Positions 15,977 through 25,962 are shown, counted from the stretch's first letter. The stretch: 64,000 bases of DNA from Pseudomethylobacillus aquaticus (GCF_003730115.1 NZ_RJVP01000004.1:124001-188000), one strand, 5' to 3'. Translations and numbers: made by a program. The notes: generated by a model from the sequence alone, not told the origin.

Positions 15977-17089
15977 TTAGGTGATTCGCTGGTAGCGCCC
16001 TCCCGGCAGAGTAGCGACTTTGCTTTCCAACTCCAGCACCAGCAGCATGGCCGAAAGGCTATCACTCGTCAAGCCGCTGGAATCGAGTAACGCTTCCAGA
16101 CTGATGGGGTCGAATCCCATGATTTCAAGTAGCTGCTGACCCGGATCGTCCACTTTATTCGAAGCAAGAACAGTGCCGTTTGTATCGACTTCTGTCCCCG
16201 CAACAGGTTCATTCAGGCGGATCTCACTCAGTATATCGGCCAGATCATCGACAAGTTTAGCGCCCTGTTTGATCAGTTGGTGGCAGCCCTTGGAAAGTGG
16301 CGAGTGGATGGAGCCCGGCATGGCGAACACCTCGCGGCCTTGTTCTGCGGCCAGGCGCGCGGTGATCAGCGAGCCACTGTGCAGGTTGGCCTCCACCACC
16401 AGGCAGCCACGACTCAGGCCGCTGATCAGGCGGTTGCGTTGCGGAAAATGGGCCGCGCGCGACGGCGTGCCTAGCGGAAACTCGGAAAGCAGCAAGCCAT
16501 GTTCCACGATCTGCCGCGCTAGGGCCAGATGCCGTGATGGATAGACGATATCCAGGCCAGTGCCAACCACCGCAATAGTGCCGCCAGGCGTGTCCAGTGC
16601 ACCACGATGGGCCGCGCCGTCTATGCCCAGCGCCAGACCGCTCACGATGCAATGACCCTGCTGGCCCAGCGCACGCGCAAACGCCTCGGCGTTCTTGATG
16701 CCTTGCGGCGTGGCATTGCGACTGCCCACGACTGCGAGGGCCGGGCGTTTCAGCAAGGCCAGCTGGCCTTTTCCATACAGCAGGGCAGGCGGATCCGGGA
16801 TCTCGAGCAGCGCTTGCGGATATTCGGCATCTGCCAGTGTGATCAGGTGGTTGCCAGCTTGCTGCAGCCATTGCAGGGTGGTGGCTGCGTCGTCCAGGTT
16901 AGGGCCAGCACGTATGGCATCGGCGACGGCATCGCTGACCACATCGCGCAACTGCGCGGTCTTTGCGGCAAAGATATGCGCTGGTTCACCGAACTGCTGC
17001 AACAGCTGGCAGATACCGCGACTGCCCAGACCGGGGATGCGGCTCAGCGCGATCCATAGCGCCTGCTCGTCCTGCAGCGGCATACTCAT
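15977..17089 (-). CDS. dprA: DNA-processing protein DprA (Smf)
   Basis: Binds incoming single-stranded DNA and loads RecA during natural transformation. About 370 residues. It has an N-terminal SAM-like region (QALWIALSRIPGLGSRGICQ), a Rossmann core (AVVGSRNATPQGIKNAEAFA, IVSGLALGIDGAAHRGAL, EANLHSGSLITARLAAEQGR, VFAMPG) and a C-terminal winged helix. The start is at 17089 or 17083; the frame is open farther upstream but without conserved sequence or a ribosome-binding site. Confidence 0.93.
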   Translation of the reverse strand: MSMPLQDEQALWIALSRIPGLGSRGICQLLQQFGEPAHIFAAKTAQLRDVVSDAVADAIRAGPNLDDAATTLQWLQQAGNHLITLADAEYPQALLEIPDPPALLYGKGQLALLKRPALAVVGSRNATPQGIKNAEAFARALGQQGHCIVSGLALGIDGAAHRGALDTPGGTIAVVGTGLDIVYPSRHLALARQIVEHGLLLSEFPLGTPSRAAHFPQRNRLISGLSRGCLVVEANLHSGSLITARLAAEQGREVFAMPGSIHSPLSKGCHQLIKQGAKLVDDLADILSEIRLNEPVAGTEVDTNGTVLASNKVDDPGQQLLEIMGFDPISLEALLDSSGLTSDSLSAMLLVLELESKVATLPGGRYQRIT

Positions 17090-17115
17090 GTGCGTTGGAA
17101 CGCGCAGCCGCGCGC

Positions 17116-17121
17116 TATAAT
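17116..17121 (+). promoter_or_regulatory. Possible -10 element for def-fmt
   Basis: A perfect TATAAT about 110 bp upstream of def in the divergent dprA/def gap. The best upstream hexamer, TTGGAA (17095-17100), has only a 15-base spacer, so the promoter is uncertain. Confidence 0.35.
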
Positions 17122-17232
17122 GTGATATTGAGCAAAGGTGGGCACAGCCTTGGGCATAGGCGTCGCTGACTTGATATCCGGCATGACAGCCCTCACTTTG
17201 CGTCCTATCCGACAGATTTTCAAGCACCCATT

Positions 17233-17736
17233 ATGGCACTACTACCGATACTGAAATATCCGGACAAGCGTTTGTATACCGTGGCCAAACCGGTGGCCGA
17301 GGTCAATGCGCGCATCCGCCGCCTGATCGCCGACATGGCCGAGACCATGTATGCGGCGCCCGGTATCGGCCTCGCCGCCACGCAAGTGGACGTGCACGAG
17401 CAGCTGATCGTCATCGACACCACCGAGGATAAAAGCCAGCTGCAGGTGTTCATCAACCCCAGGCTGGTCAACACTTGCGGTTCCCAGCAGTATGAAGAAG
17501 GCTGTCTGTCTGTGCCCGGCATCTACGAGAACGTGACGCGTGCCGAACGCATCACCGTGCAAGCGCTGGACGCTGACGGCAAGCCGTTCACGCTGGAAGC
17601 GGATGGCCTGCTGGCCGTGTGCATCCAGCACGAGATGGATCATCTGCTGGGCAAGGTGTTCGTGGAATATCTATCCCCGCTGAAGCAGAACCGCATCAAG
17701 ACCCGCCTGAAAAAACGCCAGCGCGAGCCCGCTTAA
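17233..17736 (+). CDS. def: Peptide deformylase
   Basis: Removes the N-formyl group from nascent proteins. It is 167 residues. All three signature motifs are present: [16 protein letters not shown] (metal-binding cysteine) and QHEMDHL (two metal histidines and the catalytic glutamate). It forms an operon with fmt, 36 bp downstream, which adds the formyl group to initiator tRNA. Confidence 0.98.
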   Translation: MALLPILKYPDKRLYTVAKPVAEVNARIRRLIADMAETMYAAPGIGLAATQVDVHEQLIVIDTTEDKSQLQVFINPRLVNTCGSQQYEEGCLSVPGIYENVTRAERITVQALDADGKPFTLEADGLLAVCIQHEMDHLLGKVFVEYLSPLKQNRIKTRLKKRQREPA

Positions 17737-17772
17737 ACCCCGTCAAGTCCAATCCCGTCAAGTTCACCGCCC

Positions 17773-18747
17773 ATGAAGATCCTATTCGCCGGTACGCCGG
17801 AATTCGCTGTCCCCAGCCTGCAGGCCCTGATCGATGCCGGCCATGACATCGTGGCGGTGTTGACCCAGCCGGATCGCCCGGCCGGACGCGGCATGAAGCT
17901 CACCCCCAGCCCGGTCAAGCAGCTGGCCTTGCAGCATGATGTGCGCGTGCTGCAACCGACCACACTCAAAGACGCGGTGGTGCAAGCCGACATCGCAGCG
18001 CTGCAGGCAGACGTGATGATCGTTGCCGCTTATGGCCTCATCATCCCCACCGTGGTGTTGCAGATGCCACGTTACGGCTGCTACAACGTGCATGCTTCCT
18101 TGTTGCCGCGCTGGCGTGGTGCCGCGCCTATCCAGCGTGCGCTGCTGGCCGGTGATGCCGAAACCGGCGTCACCATCATGGAGGTGGTGCCTGCACTGGA
18201 TGCCGGCGCCATGGTGGAAAAAGGCGTGCTGCCCATAGGGCCGCGCGACACCGCACAAAGCCTGCACGATGGCCTGGCAGCGCTGGGCGCTGCCCTGATG
18301 GCAACCACCATGGACAAGCTGCAACAACAGGGCAGCTTGCCTGCCACGCCGCAGGACGAGGCGCTGGTCACCTATGCTCACAAGCTGGAAAAGGCCGAGG
18401 CTGCGATTGACTGGACCTTGAGCGCTGCCGAACTGTCACGCCGCGTGCGTGCCTACAATCCGTTCCCGGTGGCGCAGGCCACGCTGGGCGAGCGTGTCTG
18501 CAGGCTATGGATGGCGACCGATATGCCGGGCAGTGCAGCGCCTGGTCAGGTGGTCGAAGCCGGGCCGCGCTTGCTGGTGGGCTGCGGTGAGGGCTTGTTG
18601 CAGATCGAGGAGCTGCAGATGCCGGGCGGCAAACGCCTGAGTGCACGCGAGTTCCTGACTGGCCATGCCCTGCAGGCGGGCGATCGTTTCGGTCATGGTG
18701 CTGCCTTATCATCTGGTCTGTCGTCCGGCCAGTCGTCTGATTTGTAA
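17773..18747 (+). CDS. fmt: Methionyl-tRNA formyltransferase
   Basis: Formylates Met-tRNA(fMet) with 10-formyl-THF. It is 324 residues. It begins MKILFAGTPEFAVPSLQALI. The catalytic block NVHASLLPRWRGAAPIQRAL and the downstream MEVVPALDAGAM are intact, and the C-terminal tRNA-binding domain is complete. The last dozen residues are a Ser/Gly/Gln-rich tail (SSGLSSGQSSDL) beyond the family core. Confidence 0.97.
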   Translation: MKILFAGTPEFAVPSLQALIDAGHDIVAVLTQPDRPAGRGMKLTPSPVKQLALQHDVRVLQPTTLKDAVVQADIAALQADVMIVAAYGLIIPTVVLQMPRYGCYNVHASLLPRWRGAAPIQRALLAGDAETGVTIMEVVPALDAGAMVEKGVLPIGPRDTAQSLHDGLAALGAALMATTMDKLQQQGSLPATPQDEALVTYAHKLEKAEAAIDWTLSAAELSRRVRAYNPFPVAQATLGERVCRLWMATDMPGSAAPGQVVEAGPRLLVGCGEGLLQIEELQMPGGKRLSAREFLTGHALQAGDRFGHGAALSSGLSSGQSSDL

Positions 18748-18786
18748 GCCCGGTTCAAGCTGTGCTGAGTGTGCCCGGCCTGCGTC

Positions 18787-18821
18787 CGCTGCCTGCAGCT
18801 CAGGCGGCTTGAATTTTTTTT
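18787..18821 (+). terminator. Probable terminator of def-fmt
   Basis: The stem GCCTG-CAGCT-CAGGC, with weaker flanking pairing, is followed by GGCTTGAA and eight Ts (18814-18821). It lies 40-75 bp after the fmt stop. Confidence 0.5.
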
Positions 18822-18894
18822 GTTCGGCAGCATCTATAAGAGCGAAATATGAGTGCTGTACCCTCTCGCTACAGATCATGATCAAAGGAACAAC

Positions 18895-19731
18895 ATGTTA
18901 GGAAACTGGTTTAAAACGACAGTCTTGATGGCCGGCATCGTCGTGCTGTTCGGCACGGTCGGCGCGGCCCTGGGTGGTGCAGGTGGCATGCTGATCGCAC
19001 TGGCCATCGCTGCGGCCATGAATGTCTACGCCTACTGGTTCTCGGACAAAGCCGTACTGAAGATGTATAACGCACAGGAAGTGGATGCGCAGTCCGCCCC
19101 CAAGTTCTACAACATGGTGCGCGAACTGGCGCAGAACGCCCAGTTGCCCATGCCCAAGGTGTACATCATCGATGAAGCCCAGCCCAACGCCTTTGCTACC
19201 GGCCGTGACCCGGAACATGCCGCCGTGGCGGCTACCACCGGCATCATGCGCATCCTCAGCGAGCGCGAACTGCGTGGTGTGATGGCACACGAGCTGGCCC
19301 ATGTGAAGCACCGTGATACCTTGATCTCCACTATCTCGGCCACCATCGCCGGTGCCATCTCTTCCATCGCCCAGTTCGGCATGCTGTTCGGTGGCCGGGA
19401 CCGTGGTGTGCACCCAGCCGTGGCTATCCTGATCATGCTGTTGGCGCCCATCGCCGCCATGCTGATCCAGATGGCCATCTCGCGTGCACGCGAGTTCGAG
19501 GCCGACAAAGGCGGCGCCGAGATCAGTGGCGACCCGCAGGCACTGGCTGCCGCGCTGGAGAAGATCCACAACTATGCGCACCAGATCCCCATGGATACCG
19601 CCGAGCAACACCCGGAAACGGCGCAGATGATGATCATCAACCCGCTTTCCGCCGGCGGCCTCAAAGGCTTGTTCAGCACCCACCCGCAGACCGAAGAGCG
19701 CGTCGCGCGTCTGCTGGCGATGGCACGCTGA
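18895..19731 (+). CDS. htpX: Membrane zinc protease HtpX
   Basis: Inner-membrane M48 metalloprotease for quality control of membrane proteins. It is 278 residues. Two N-terminal transmembrane segments ([19 protein letters not shown] and [19 protein letters not shown]) precede the catalytic HELAHVKH. A second hydrophobic pair and the zinc-ligand glutamate region ([13 protein letters not shown]) follow. AAAGGA lies before the ATG at 18895. Confidence 0.96.
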   Translation: MLGNWFKTTVLMAGIVVLFGTVGAALGGAGGMLIALAIAAAMNVYAYWFSDKAVLKMYNAQEVDAQSAPKFYNMVRELAQNAQLPMPKVYIIDEAQPNAFATGRDPEHAAVAATTGIMRILSERELRGVMAHELAHVKHRDTLISTISATIAGAISSIAQFGMLFGGRDRGVHPAVAILIMLLAPIAAMLIQMAISRAREFEADKGGAEISGDPQALAAALEKIHNYAHQIPMDTAEQHPETAQMMIINPLSAGGLKGLFSTHPQTEERVARLLAMAR

Positions 19732-19744
19732 TCGCGGCCGCGTT

Positions 19745-21019
19745 TTGCACGTCGCTCAACTTCTCGCCGCCGAGGCAATAGACGCAGTACTCACTGGCCG
19801 CAACCTCAGCAGCGCGATCGAGGCGGTGCTCAAGCACCACAGCCATATCACGCCACAGCAGCGTGGCGCCATGCAGGACTTGAGCTACGGCACACTGCGT
19901 CATTACGGCCAGTTGCAGGCGCTGCTGTCGCCCTTGCTGCAAAAGCCGCTCAGTAACACGCGTTTACGCTGCTTGTTGCTGGTGGCCTTGTACCAATTGC
20001 AGCAGGACCGCGCTGGCGCGCACACCGTGGTGGATCAGGCGGTGCAGGCGGCGGGCAGTTTCAAACCGCAGTGGGCCAAGGGCTTGGTCAACGCCATATT
20101 GCGCAACTTTCTGCGTCAGCGCGACGCGCTATTAGCCGCCATCCAGAATGATGATGTGGCCAGTTACAGTTACCCGCAATGGTGGATCAACAAACTGCGC
20201 AAACAGTACCCGCAGGACTGGCAGGCCATGTTGCTGGCGGGGAACCAGCATCCGCCCATGAGCTTGCGCGTCAACCTGCGCCAGACCAGCATGGCGGATT
20301 ATGTGGCCAGGCTGGACGCACAGGGCATCAGCGCCGATGTGGTCGGCGACAGCGCCTTGCTACTGCATAAACCACTGCCTGTGGAGCGCATCCCGGGTTT
20401 TTCCAGCGGCGAGGTCTCGGTGCAGGACGCTGGCGCCCAACTGGCTGCGCCTTTGCTCGACGCACAGGACGGTATGCGCGTGCTGGACGCCTGTTGCGCG
20501 CCCGGCGGCAAGACCGGCCACCTGCTCGAACTGGCCCGGCTGGATCTGCTGGCGCTGGACAGTGATGCACTGCGCTTGCAGCGTGTGAAGAGCAATCTGG
20601 ACCGGCTGAACCTGCAAGCCACCTTGCTGGCGGCCGATGCCGCGCAGCCAGACGGTTGGTGGGACGGCCGTCCGTTCGACCGCATCCTGGCCGATGTGCC
20701 ATGCACGGCTTCGGGCATCGTGCGCCGCCATGTGGACATCAAATGGTTGCGCCGCGAGGCCGATGTGGCGTCATTCGCACAGCAGCAGGCACGCATCCTG
20801 CCCGCACTGTGGCAGCTGCTGGCAAAGGGTGGTAAATTGCTTTATGTGACGTGTTCGGTGTTCCACGAAGAAAACCAGTCACAAATTGATGGGTTTATAA
20901 AACAGCAGGTGGACGCGCGGCAGTTGCCTTTGTCATCGCCCATGTTGCCACCACAAGGACAATTGCACCCGGCTGCCCACCATGACGGTTTTTTCTACGC
21001 AATGCTGCAAAAGATTTAA
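19745..21019 (+). CDS. rsmB: 16S rRNA (cytosine-967-C5)-methyltransferase RsmB
   Basis: m5C methyltransferase of 424 residues. It has the N-terminal NusB-like domain (residues 1-130, with RAGAHTVVDQAVQAA) that defines RsmB. The catalytic domain has the SAM site LDACCAPGGKTGHLLEL, the ADVPCTASG motif and the catalytic cysteine in VTCSVF. Only a TTG at 19745 gives a full-length start, 13 bp after htpX. The end overlaps the DUF4390 gene by 38 bases. Confidence 0.94.
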   Translation: MHVAQLLAAEAIDAVLTGRNLSSAIEAVLKHHSHITPQQRGAMQDLSYGTLRHYGQLQALLSPLLQKPLSNTRLRCLLLVALYQLQQDRAGAHTVVDQAVQAAGSFKPQWAKGLVNAILRNFLRQRDALLAAIQNDDVASYSYPQWWINKLRKQYPQDWQAMLLAGNQHPPMSLRVNLRQTSMADYVARLDAQGISADVVGDSALLLHKPLPVERIPGFSSGEVSVQDAGAQLAAPLLDAQDGMRVLDACCAPGGKTGHLLELARLDLLALDSDALRLQRVKSNLDRLNLQATLLAADAAQPDGWWDGRPFDRILADVPCTASGIVRRHVDIKWLRREADVASFAQQQARILPALWQLLAKGGKLLYVTCSVFHEENQSQIDGFIKQQVDARQLPLSSPMLPPQGQLHPAAHHDGFFYAMLQKI

Positions 21020-21569
21020 TCTGTTGAGTCTGGGGCTGGCCCTGCTGATCGCATTCTGTGCGACAGGCTGGGCGGCTCCCAGCCATCTGGACATCAAGTC
21101 TGCGGAGCTGAGTCCGCGTGGTGAGCAGTATGTGCTCAACGCCGATTTCGACCTCAGTTTCAGCCCTGCCGTGCAGGAAGCCCTCAGCAAGGGGCTGCCG
21201 CTGCATTTTCTCATGGAGTTCCAGCTCACCAAGCCGCAACGTTACTGGTTCGACGACGAGATCGTCACCAGCACCAGCCATGTTTCCATCAGTTATCACG
21301 CCTTGTCACGCCAATACCTGCTCAACATCGACCAGCAACAATCGGCTCACAGCAGCCTGCAGGAGGTGCGCGAGCGGTTCACGCGCGTGCGTAACTGGCT
21401 GGTGCTGGACAAGACCCTGCTCAAAGCCGGTGTGCCTTATCAGGCGGCTTTGCGTATCCGTCTCGATGCCTCCAAATTACCGCAACCGCTGCGGGTGGAT
21501 GCCCTGGGCTCGCAGGACTGGAGCCTGATCTCGCCACGTTATCGCTGGACCCCAGATCTGGACCTCTAA
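20982..21569 (+). CDS. DUF4390 domain exported protein
   Basis: A 195-residue protein with a signal peptide (SLGLALLIAFCATGWA, then APSHLD). The mature part has DUF4390 features (FDLSFSPAVQEALSKGLPLH, RYWFDDEIV, YLLNIDQQ). No function is known. It overlaps rsmB and lies 15 bp before ntrY, and this gene commonly precedes ntrYX in betaproteobacteria, so it is probably part of that operon. Confidence 0.85.
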   Translation: MTVFSTQCCKRFNLLSLGLALLIAFCATGWAAPSHLDIKSAELSPRGEQYVLNADFDLSFSPAVQEALSKGLPLHFLMEFQLTKPQRYWFDDEIVTSTSHVSISYHALSRQYLLNIDQQQSAHSSLQEVRERFTRVRNWLVLDKTLLKAGVPYQAALRIRLDASKLPQPLRVDALGSQDWSLISPRYRWTPDLDL

Positions 21570-21584
21570 GCTGGGGATGGCAGC

Positions 21585-23792
21585 ATGAAATACATCGTCT
21601 TCATCAGTGCCGGTCTGGGCGCGGTACTGCTTTACCTGCTGTCTCACGCCAGTGCCAACATGGCTGAATCCGGCCATTACTACACTGTGCTGCTGGGGCT
21701 GAACATCGCGCTGGCCAGTTTGATGATCTTGCTCATCTTCTGGCAGTTATGGCGCTTGTATCGCCAGCTCAAGCTGAGAGTGATGGGTAGCCGCCTGACC
21801 TTCCGTCTGCTGGGTGCGTTCGCGCTGATGGCGATCATCCCGGGCCTGGTGGTTTATCTGCTGTCGGTGAATTTCCTCACACGTTCCATCGAATCCTGGT
21901 TCAACGTCAAGGTCGAGGCCGCGCTGGATGGTGGCCTGCGCCTGGGCCAGAGCACGCTGGACATCATGCTTAGCGACATGGAAGAGAAGGGCAACAGCAT
22001 GGCGCTGGCGCTGTCCTTGCAGCCTGCCAGTTCACATCGCGTCGTGCTCAATGACCTGCGTGAAAAAAGTGGCGTGCAGGACGCCGTGCTGTTCACCATG
22101 CAGGGCCAGATCGTGGCGTTCTCCAGCAATGATCCATCCAGCTTCCTGCCTGAGCTGCCGAGCCTGCAGCAGTTGCGTGATGCGCGACTGCATCCGGTCG
22201 GCAAGGTGGACCCTATCCCGGACAAAGGTTTGTACATGCGCCTGCTGGTGCCGGTATCGGTCGCCGGTCTGATCGGCGAGACCCGCATCCTGCAGCTGCT
22301 GCATCCCGTGCCGCATGCCCTGTCCACCACGGCGGAAGAAGTGCAGGCGGTGTATCAGGACTATCAGGAGCTGTCATTCAGCCGCGAATCCCTCAAGGAT
22401 GTGTTCGCCCTGACGCTGACACTGGTCCTGATGTTGTCCATGCTGACCGCGGTGGCCATCGCGTTCGTGCTGAGCCGCCGCCTGTCGGCGCCACTCAGCC
22501 TGCTGGCCGAGGGCACACGTGCCATCGCGCGCGGCGATTACGACACCATGCTGCCTGAACATGGCCGCGACGAGCTGGGCGTGCTGGTGCAATCCTTTAA
22601 CAGCATGACACGCCAGCTGGCCGAGGCCACACAGGCCGCAGCGCGCAACCAGATGCGTGTGGAAGCAGCGCGCAGCTACCTGGAGACGGTGCTGGCGCAC
22701 TTGTCCTCGGGGGTGCTGGCGCTGAACGAGCATGCCGAATTGCGCGCCAGCAACCCGGCAGCGGCGCATATCCTCGGACTGGTGCTGGAGAATCGCCAGC
22801 CCTTTGCGCGCATCGCCGAACAGAAGCCGGAGCTGACCGGCTTTGTGGAGACCGTGTTGCAGCACTTCCAGCTGGGTGACCCAGCCGCAGCGCGCATCCT
22901 CAAGCCGCAGCGAGGCGAGTGGCGCGAGCAGATCGAAGTGTATGGGGCCAGTGGCACGCAGGTAATCCTGCTACGTGGTACGCAATTGCCGGAAGGCGCA
23001 GACCGGGGCTTTGTGCTGGTGTTCGATGACATGACCACCACCGTGCAGGCCCAACGCGATGCGGCCTGGGGCGAAGTGGCACGTCGTCTGGCCCACGAGA
23101 TCAAGAACCCGCTCACGCCGATACAGCTGTCGGCCGAGCGCCTGGAGCGCAAACTGGCGCCGCGTCTCGACGCCGCAGACGGTGAGTTGCTCAAGCGCAC
23201 CACGCACACCATCGTCAGTCAGGTCAGTGCCATGAAGACCATGGTCAACGAGTTCAGCGAGTATGCGCGTGCGCCTGTGCTCAATCTGTCGGCGCTGGAT
23301 ATCAATCAGCTGATCGAAGATGTGCTGGGACTATACGAACCGGGCGGTGCGGAAGCCACAGGTATTCGTATAGAATCGGAACTGCAGCCGGACTTGCCGC
23401 AAGTGCAGGGTGATGCCACCATGCTGCGACAGGTGCTGCATAATCTGCTCAAGAATGCGCAGGATGCCTTGCAGGACAAGCCGGTCGGCAGGATACAGAT
23501 GCGTAGCAAGTTGCAGGACCAGCAGTTGCGCGTGAGCGTGACCGATAATGGTGATGGCTTCCCGCCCAATATTCTGGCGCGTGCGTTCGAGCCCTATACG
23601 ACCACCAAGCGACATGGCACTGGCCTGGGCCTGGCCATCGTCAAGAAAATCATGGAAGAACATGGCGGTAGCGTCAAGATCGAGAATCTTGAGGCGGGCG
23701 GGGCGTGCGTCAGCATCGCCATGCCCTTGACCAGCCAGGCCCGGCCATCACAACAAAAACAGCACTATAAAAACAACGAGCACAAGCACTGA
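21585..23792 (+). CDS. ntrY: NtrY-like sensor histidine kinase
   Basis: Inner-membrane sensor of 735 residues. It has two or three N-terminal membrane segments, then a periplasmic region and a fourth segment near 270-295. A HAMP domain (SRRLSAPLSLLAEGTRAIAR) and a PAS domain (about 365-480) follow. The HisKA phosphorylation site is the H in RRLAHEIKNPLTPIQLSAER. The ATP-binding domain has the N box (LHNLLKNAQDAL), DNGDGFPPN and GTGLGLAIVKKI. It is paired with the regulator 38 bp downstream. Its signal is unknown; the family is linked to nitrogen and redox sensing. Confidence 0.93.
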   Translation: MKYIVFISAGLGAVLLYLLSHASANMAESGHYYTVLLGLNIALASLMILLIFWQLWRLYRQLKLRVMGSRLTFRLLGAFALMAIIPGLVVYLLSVNFLTRSIESWFNVKVEAALDGGLRLGQSTLDIMLSDMEEKGNSMALALSLQPASSHRVVLNDLREKSGVQDAVLFTMQGQIVAFSSNDPSSFLPELPSLQQLRDARLHPVGKVDPIPDKGLYMRLLVPVSVAGLIGETRILQLLHPVPHALSTTAEEVQAVYQDYQELSFSRESLKDVFALTLTLVLMLSMLTAVAIAFVLSRRLSAPLSLLAEGTRAIARGDYDTMLPEHGRDELGVLVQSFNSMTRQLAEATQAAARNQMRVEAARSYLETVLAHLSSGVLALNEHAELRASNPAAAHILGLVLENRQPFARIAEQKPELTGFVETVLQHFQLGDPAAARILKPQRGEWREQIEVYGASGTQVILLRGTQLPEGADRGFVLVFDDMTTTVQAQRDAAWGEVARRLAHEIKNPLTPIQLSAERLERKLAPRLDAADGELLKRTTHTIVSQVSAMKTMVNEFSEYARAPVLNLSALDINQLIEDVLGLYEPGGAEATGIRIESELQPDLPQVQGDATMLRQVLHNLLKNAQDALQDKPVGRIQMRSKLQDQQLRVSVTDNGDGFPPNILARAFEPYTTTKRHGTGLGLAIVKKIMEEHGGSVKIENLEAGGACVSIAMPLTSQARPSQQKQHYKNNEHKH

Positions 23793-23830
23793 AAAAACGG
23801 GGTTGCACAGTACTACATGGAGCAAACACA

Positions 23831-25093
23831 ATGACAGCAAGGCAAGTTCTGGTCGTAGATGATGAAATCGGCATACGCGAGTTGCTGCGCGATATCCTTC
23901 AGGATGAAGGCTATCTGGTGACGCTTGCGGAAGATGCTGCCCAGGCGCGCCAGATGCGTGCCCATCATCGCCCCGACCTGGTGCTGCTGGATATCTGGAT
24001 GCCGGATTGTGACGGTATCAGCCTGCTCAAGGAATGGGGCAATGGCGGCCTGCTCAATATGCCGGTGGTGATGATGTCGGGTCATGGCACCATCGATACG
24101 GCAGTGGAGGCCACGCGTATCGGCGCGTTTGATTTCCTGGAAAAACCCATCGCGCTGCAAAAGCTGCTCAAGACCGTCAATGCGGCACTCAAGCATGGCG
24201 AACATCTGCCCAAATCCGACATGAGCCTGGCCCATCTCGGTAAAGGTGCGGTCATCGGTCAGCTGCGTCTGCGTCTGGAACAGCTCAGCAAGCTCAAGAC
24301 CCCCTTGTTGCTGGTGGGCTCACCCGGTTGTGGGGTGGCCTTGTGCGCGCGCTTCCTGCACGAGGCGGATACCCCCTGGCTGGAGCTGACCGAGTATGGC
24401 AAGCTGGCCAGCATGCCGCTGGAGTTGCTGGAGCAGCACCGCGACGGCTTGATCTTCATCCCTGAGGTGGCCGATCTCAGCAAGATGGAACAAAAAGGCT
24501 TGCTCATGGTGCTCAACAAGGCGGCCAAATATGGCATACGCGTGGTGTGCGCCACCACCCAGCCGCTGCCGCAGCGCGTAGCCGAACACCTGTTCGATGT
24601 GCAGCTGTTGCAACTGCTGACCGCTACCAGCCTCAGTGTGCCGGCGCTGGCGGACCACCGCGAAGATATCCCGGATCTGATCAGTGCCATGGCCATGGTG
24701 CTCACCGAAAGTGGTGAAACGGAATACCGCGAATTCGACATCGCTGCGCTCAACGCGCTGCGCAATGCCGATTGGCCCGGCAATCTGGCCCAGCTGGAGA
24801 GCGTGGTGCGTAACCTGATGCAGACCACGCTGGGTGAGGTGATCGAGCTGGACGATGTCAACCGCGTGTTGCAGCAGTTCGCGCCCGTGCAGGCCGTGGA
24901 ACTGCCGCCGCCCTTGCCGCTGGTGGATATGGAAAAACCGCTGCGCGAGGCACGTGATGATTTCGAACGCCTGTATTTCGAGCATCACATCGCCAAAACG
25001 GCGGGCAACATCAGCAAGGTGGCGGAACAGGCGCAGCTGGAACGCACGCACTTGTACCGCAAGCTCAAGCAGCTGGGTATCAAGACGCGCTAG
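23831..25093 (+). CDS. ntrX: NtrX-like response regulator with degenerate AAA+ domain
   Basis: A 420-residue regulator. The receiver domain is intact (VVDDEIGIRELL, phospho-acceptor D in LVLLDIWMPDCDG, conserved K in FLEKPI). The central domain lines up with sigma-54 activators but has lost key residues: Walker A reads GSPGCGVA (no lysine), Walker B reads LIFIPEV (no aspartate), and the GAFTGA loop is absent. The C-terminal Fis-type helix-turn-helix (NISKVAEQAQLERTHLYRKL) is intact. It can probably bind DNA in response to phosphorylation but should not drive sigma-54 open-complex formation. Confidence 0.9.
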   Translation: MTARQVLVVDDEIGIRELLRDILQDEGYLVTLAEDAAQARQMRAHHRPDLVLLDIWMPDCDGISLLKEWGNGGLLNMPVVMMSGHGTIDTAVEATRIGAFDFLEKPIALQKLLKTVNAALKHGEHLPKSDMSLAHLGKGAVIGQLRLRLEQLSKLKTPLLLVGSPGCGVALCARFLHEADTPWLELTEYGKLASMPLELLEQHRDGLIFIPEVADLSKMEQKGLLMVLNKAAKYGIRVVCATTQPLPQRVAEHLFDVQLLQLLTATSLSVPALADHREDIPDLISAMAMVLTESGETEYREFDIAALNALRNADWPGNLAQLESVVRNLMQTTLGEVIELDDVNRVLQQFAPVQAVELPPPLPLVDMEKPLREARDDFERLYFEHHIAKTAGNISKVAEQAQLERTHLYRKLKQLGIKTR

Positions 25094-25143
25094 ACACGCC
25101 CGTGACCAGCGCTGGGTGATCCGGCTGCGTTGTAAATCAGAAT

Positions 25144-25169
25144 AAAAAACCGGCATGTGCCGGTTTTTT
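25144..25169. terminator. Bidirectional terminator between ntrX and xth
   Basis: AAAAAACCGGCA-TG-TGCCGGTTTTTT is self-complementary, with A- and T-runs serving both strands. It lies between the convergent ntrX and xth genes. Confidence 0.92.
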
Positions 25170-25191
25170 AGCTATTGAGGATGCTGGCCGC

Positions 25192-25962
25192 TCAGGCGCT
25201 GTGCAGTTCCAGCACCACTGGCGTGTGGTCGGACGGACGCTCCAGCTTGCGTGGCGCTTTATCTATCCAGCAGCGGCTGCAGCCCGCTTTCAATGCTTCG
25301 CTGACCAGGATGTGATCGATGCGCAAGCCCAGGTTGCGCCTGAAACCGGCCATGCGGTAATCCCACCAGCTGAAGCTGTTGTCTGCCTGCTCGAACAGCC
25401 GGAAGCTGTCATGCAGCCCCATGTCCAGCAGCTGCTGGAATACGGCACGTTCGGGCGCGCTGACCAGCACTTGTCCTGCCCACGCCGCCGGGTCATGCAC
25501 ATCGCGGTCTTCGGGGGCGATGTTGTAATCGCCCAGCAGCGCCAGTTTGGGATGTTGTTTCAGCTCCTGCTGCAGCCAGTCAGTGAGCGCTTGCAACCAG
25601 CCCAGTTTGTATTGGTATTTGTCTGATTCCAGACTTTGACCGTTTGGGATGTAAGCACACACGATGCGCACGCCCGCTACGGTGGCGGTGAGCACACGCT
25701 TCTGCTCGTCTACATAGCCCGGGATGCCGAACTGCACCGCCTGCGGTAACTGCTTGCTGATGATGGCCACCCCGTTATAGGTCTTCTGACCGCTGTGCAG
25801 CGCGTGATAACCGGCTTCCTGCAGAGCCGCGTAGGGAAACTTGCTGTCCTCCTGTTTGGTTTCCTGCAGGCATAGTACGTCGGGCTGCTCGCTGGCCAGC
25901 CAGTCCAGTACATGCGGCAGGCGTACGTTCAGCGAGTTGACGTTCCAGGTGGCGATCTTCAT
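25192..25962 (-). CDS. xth: Exodeoxyribonuclease III
   Basis: AP endonuclease and 3'-5' exonuclease in base-excision repair. It is 256 residues. Endonuclease/exonuclease/phosphatase motifs are present: KIATWNVNSLNVRL, CLQETKQEDSKFP (catalytic E), AYIPNG, LLGDYNIAPEDRDV, NLGLRIDHILVS and the final PSDHTPVVLEL. The ATG at 25962 fits the family start. Confidence 0.96.
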   Translation of the reverse strand: MKIATWNVNSLNVRLPHVLDWLASEQPDVLCLQETKQEDSKFPYAALQEAGYHALHSGQKTYNGVAIISKQLPQAVQFGIPGYVDEQKRVLTATVAGVRIVCAYIPNGQSLESDKYQYKLGWLQALTDWLQQELKQHPKLALLGDYNIAPEDRDVHDPAAWAGQVLVSAPERAVFQQLLDMGLHDSFRLFEQADNSFSWWDYRMAGFRRNLGLRIDHILVSEALKAGCSRCWIDKAPRKLERPSDHTPVVLELHSA

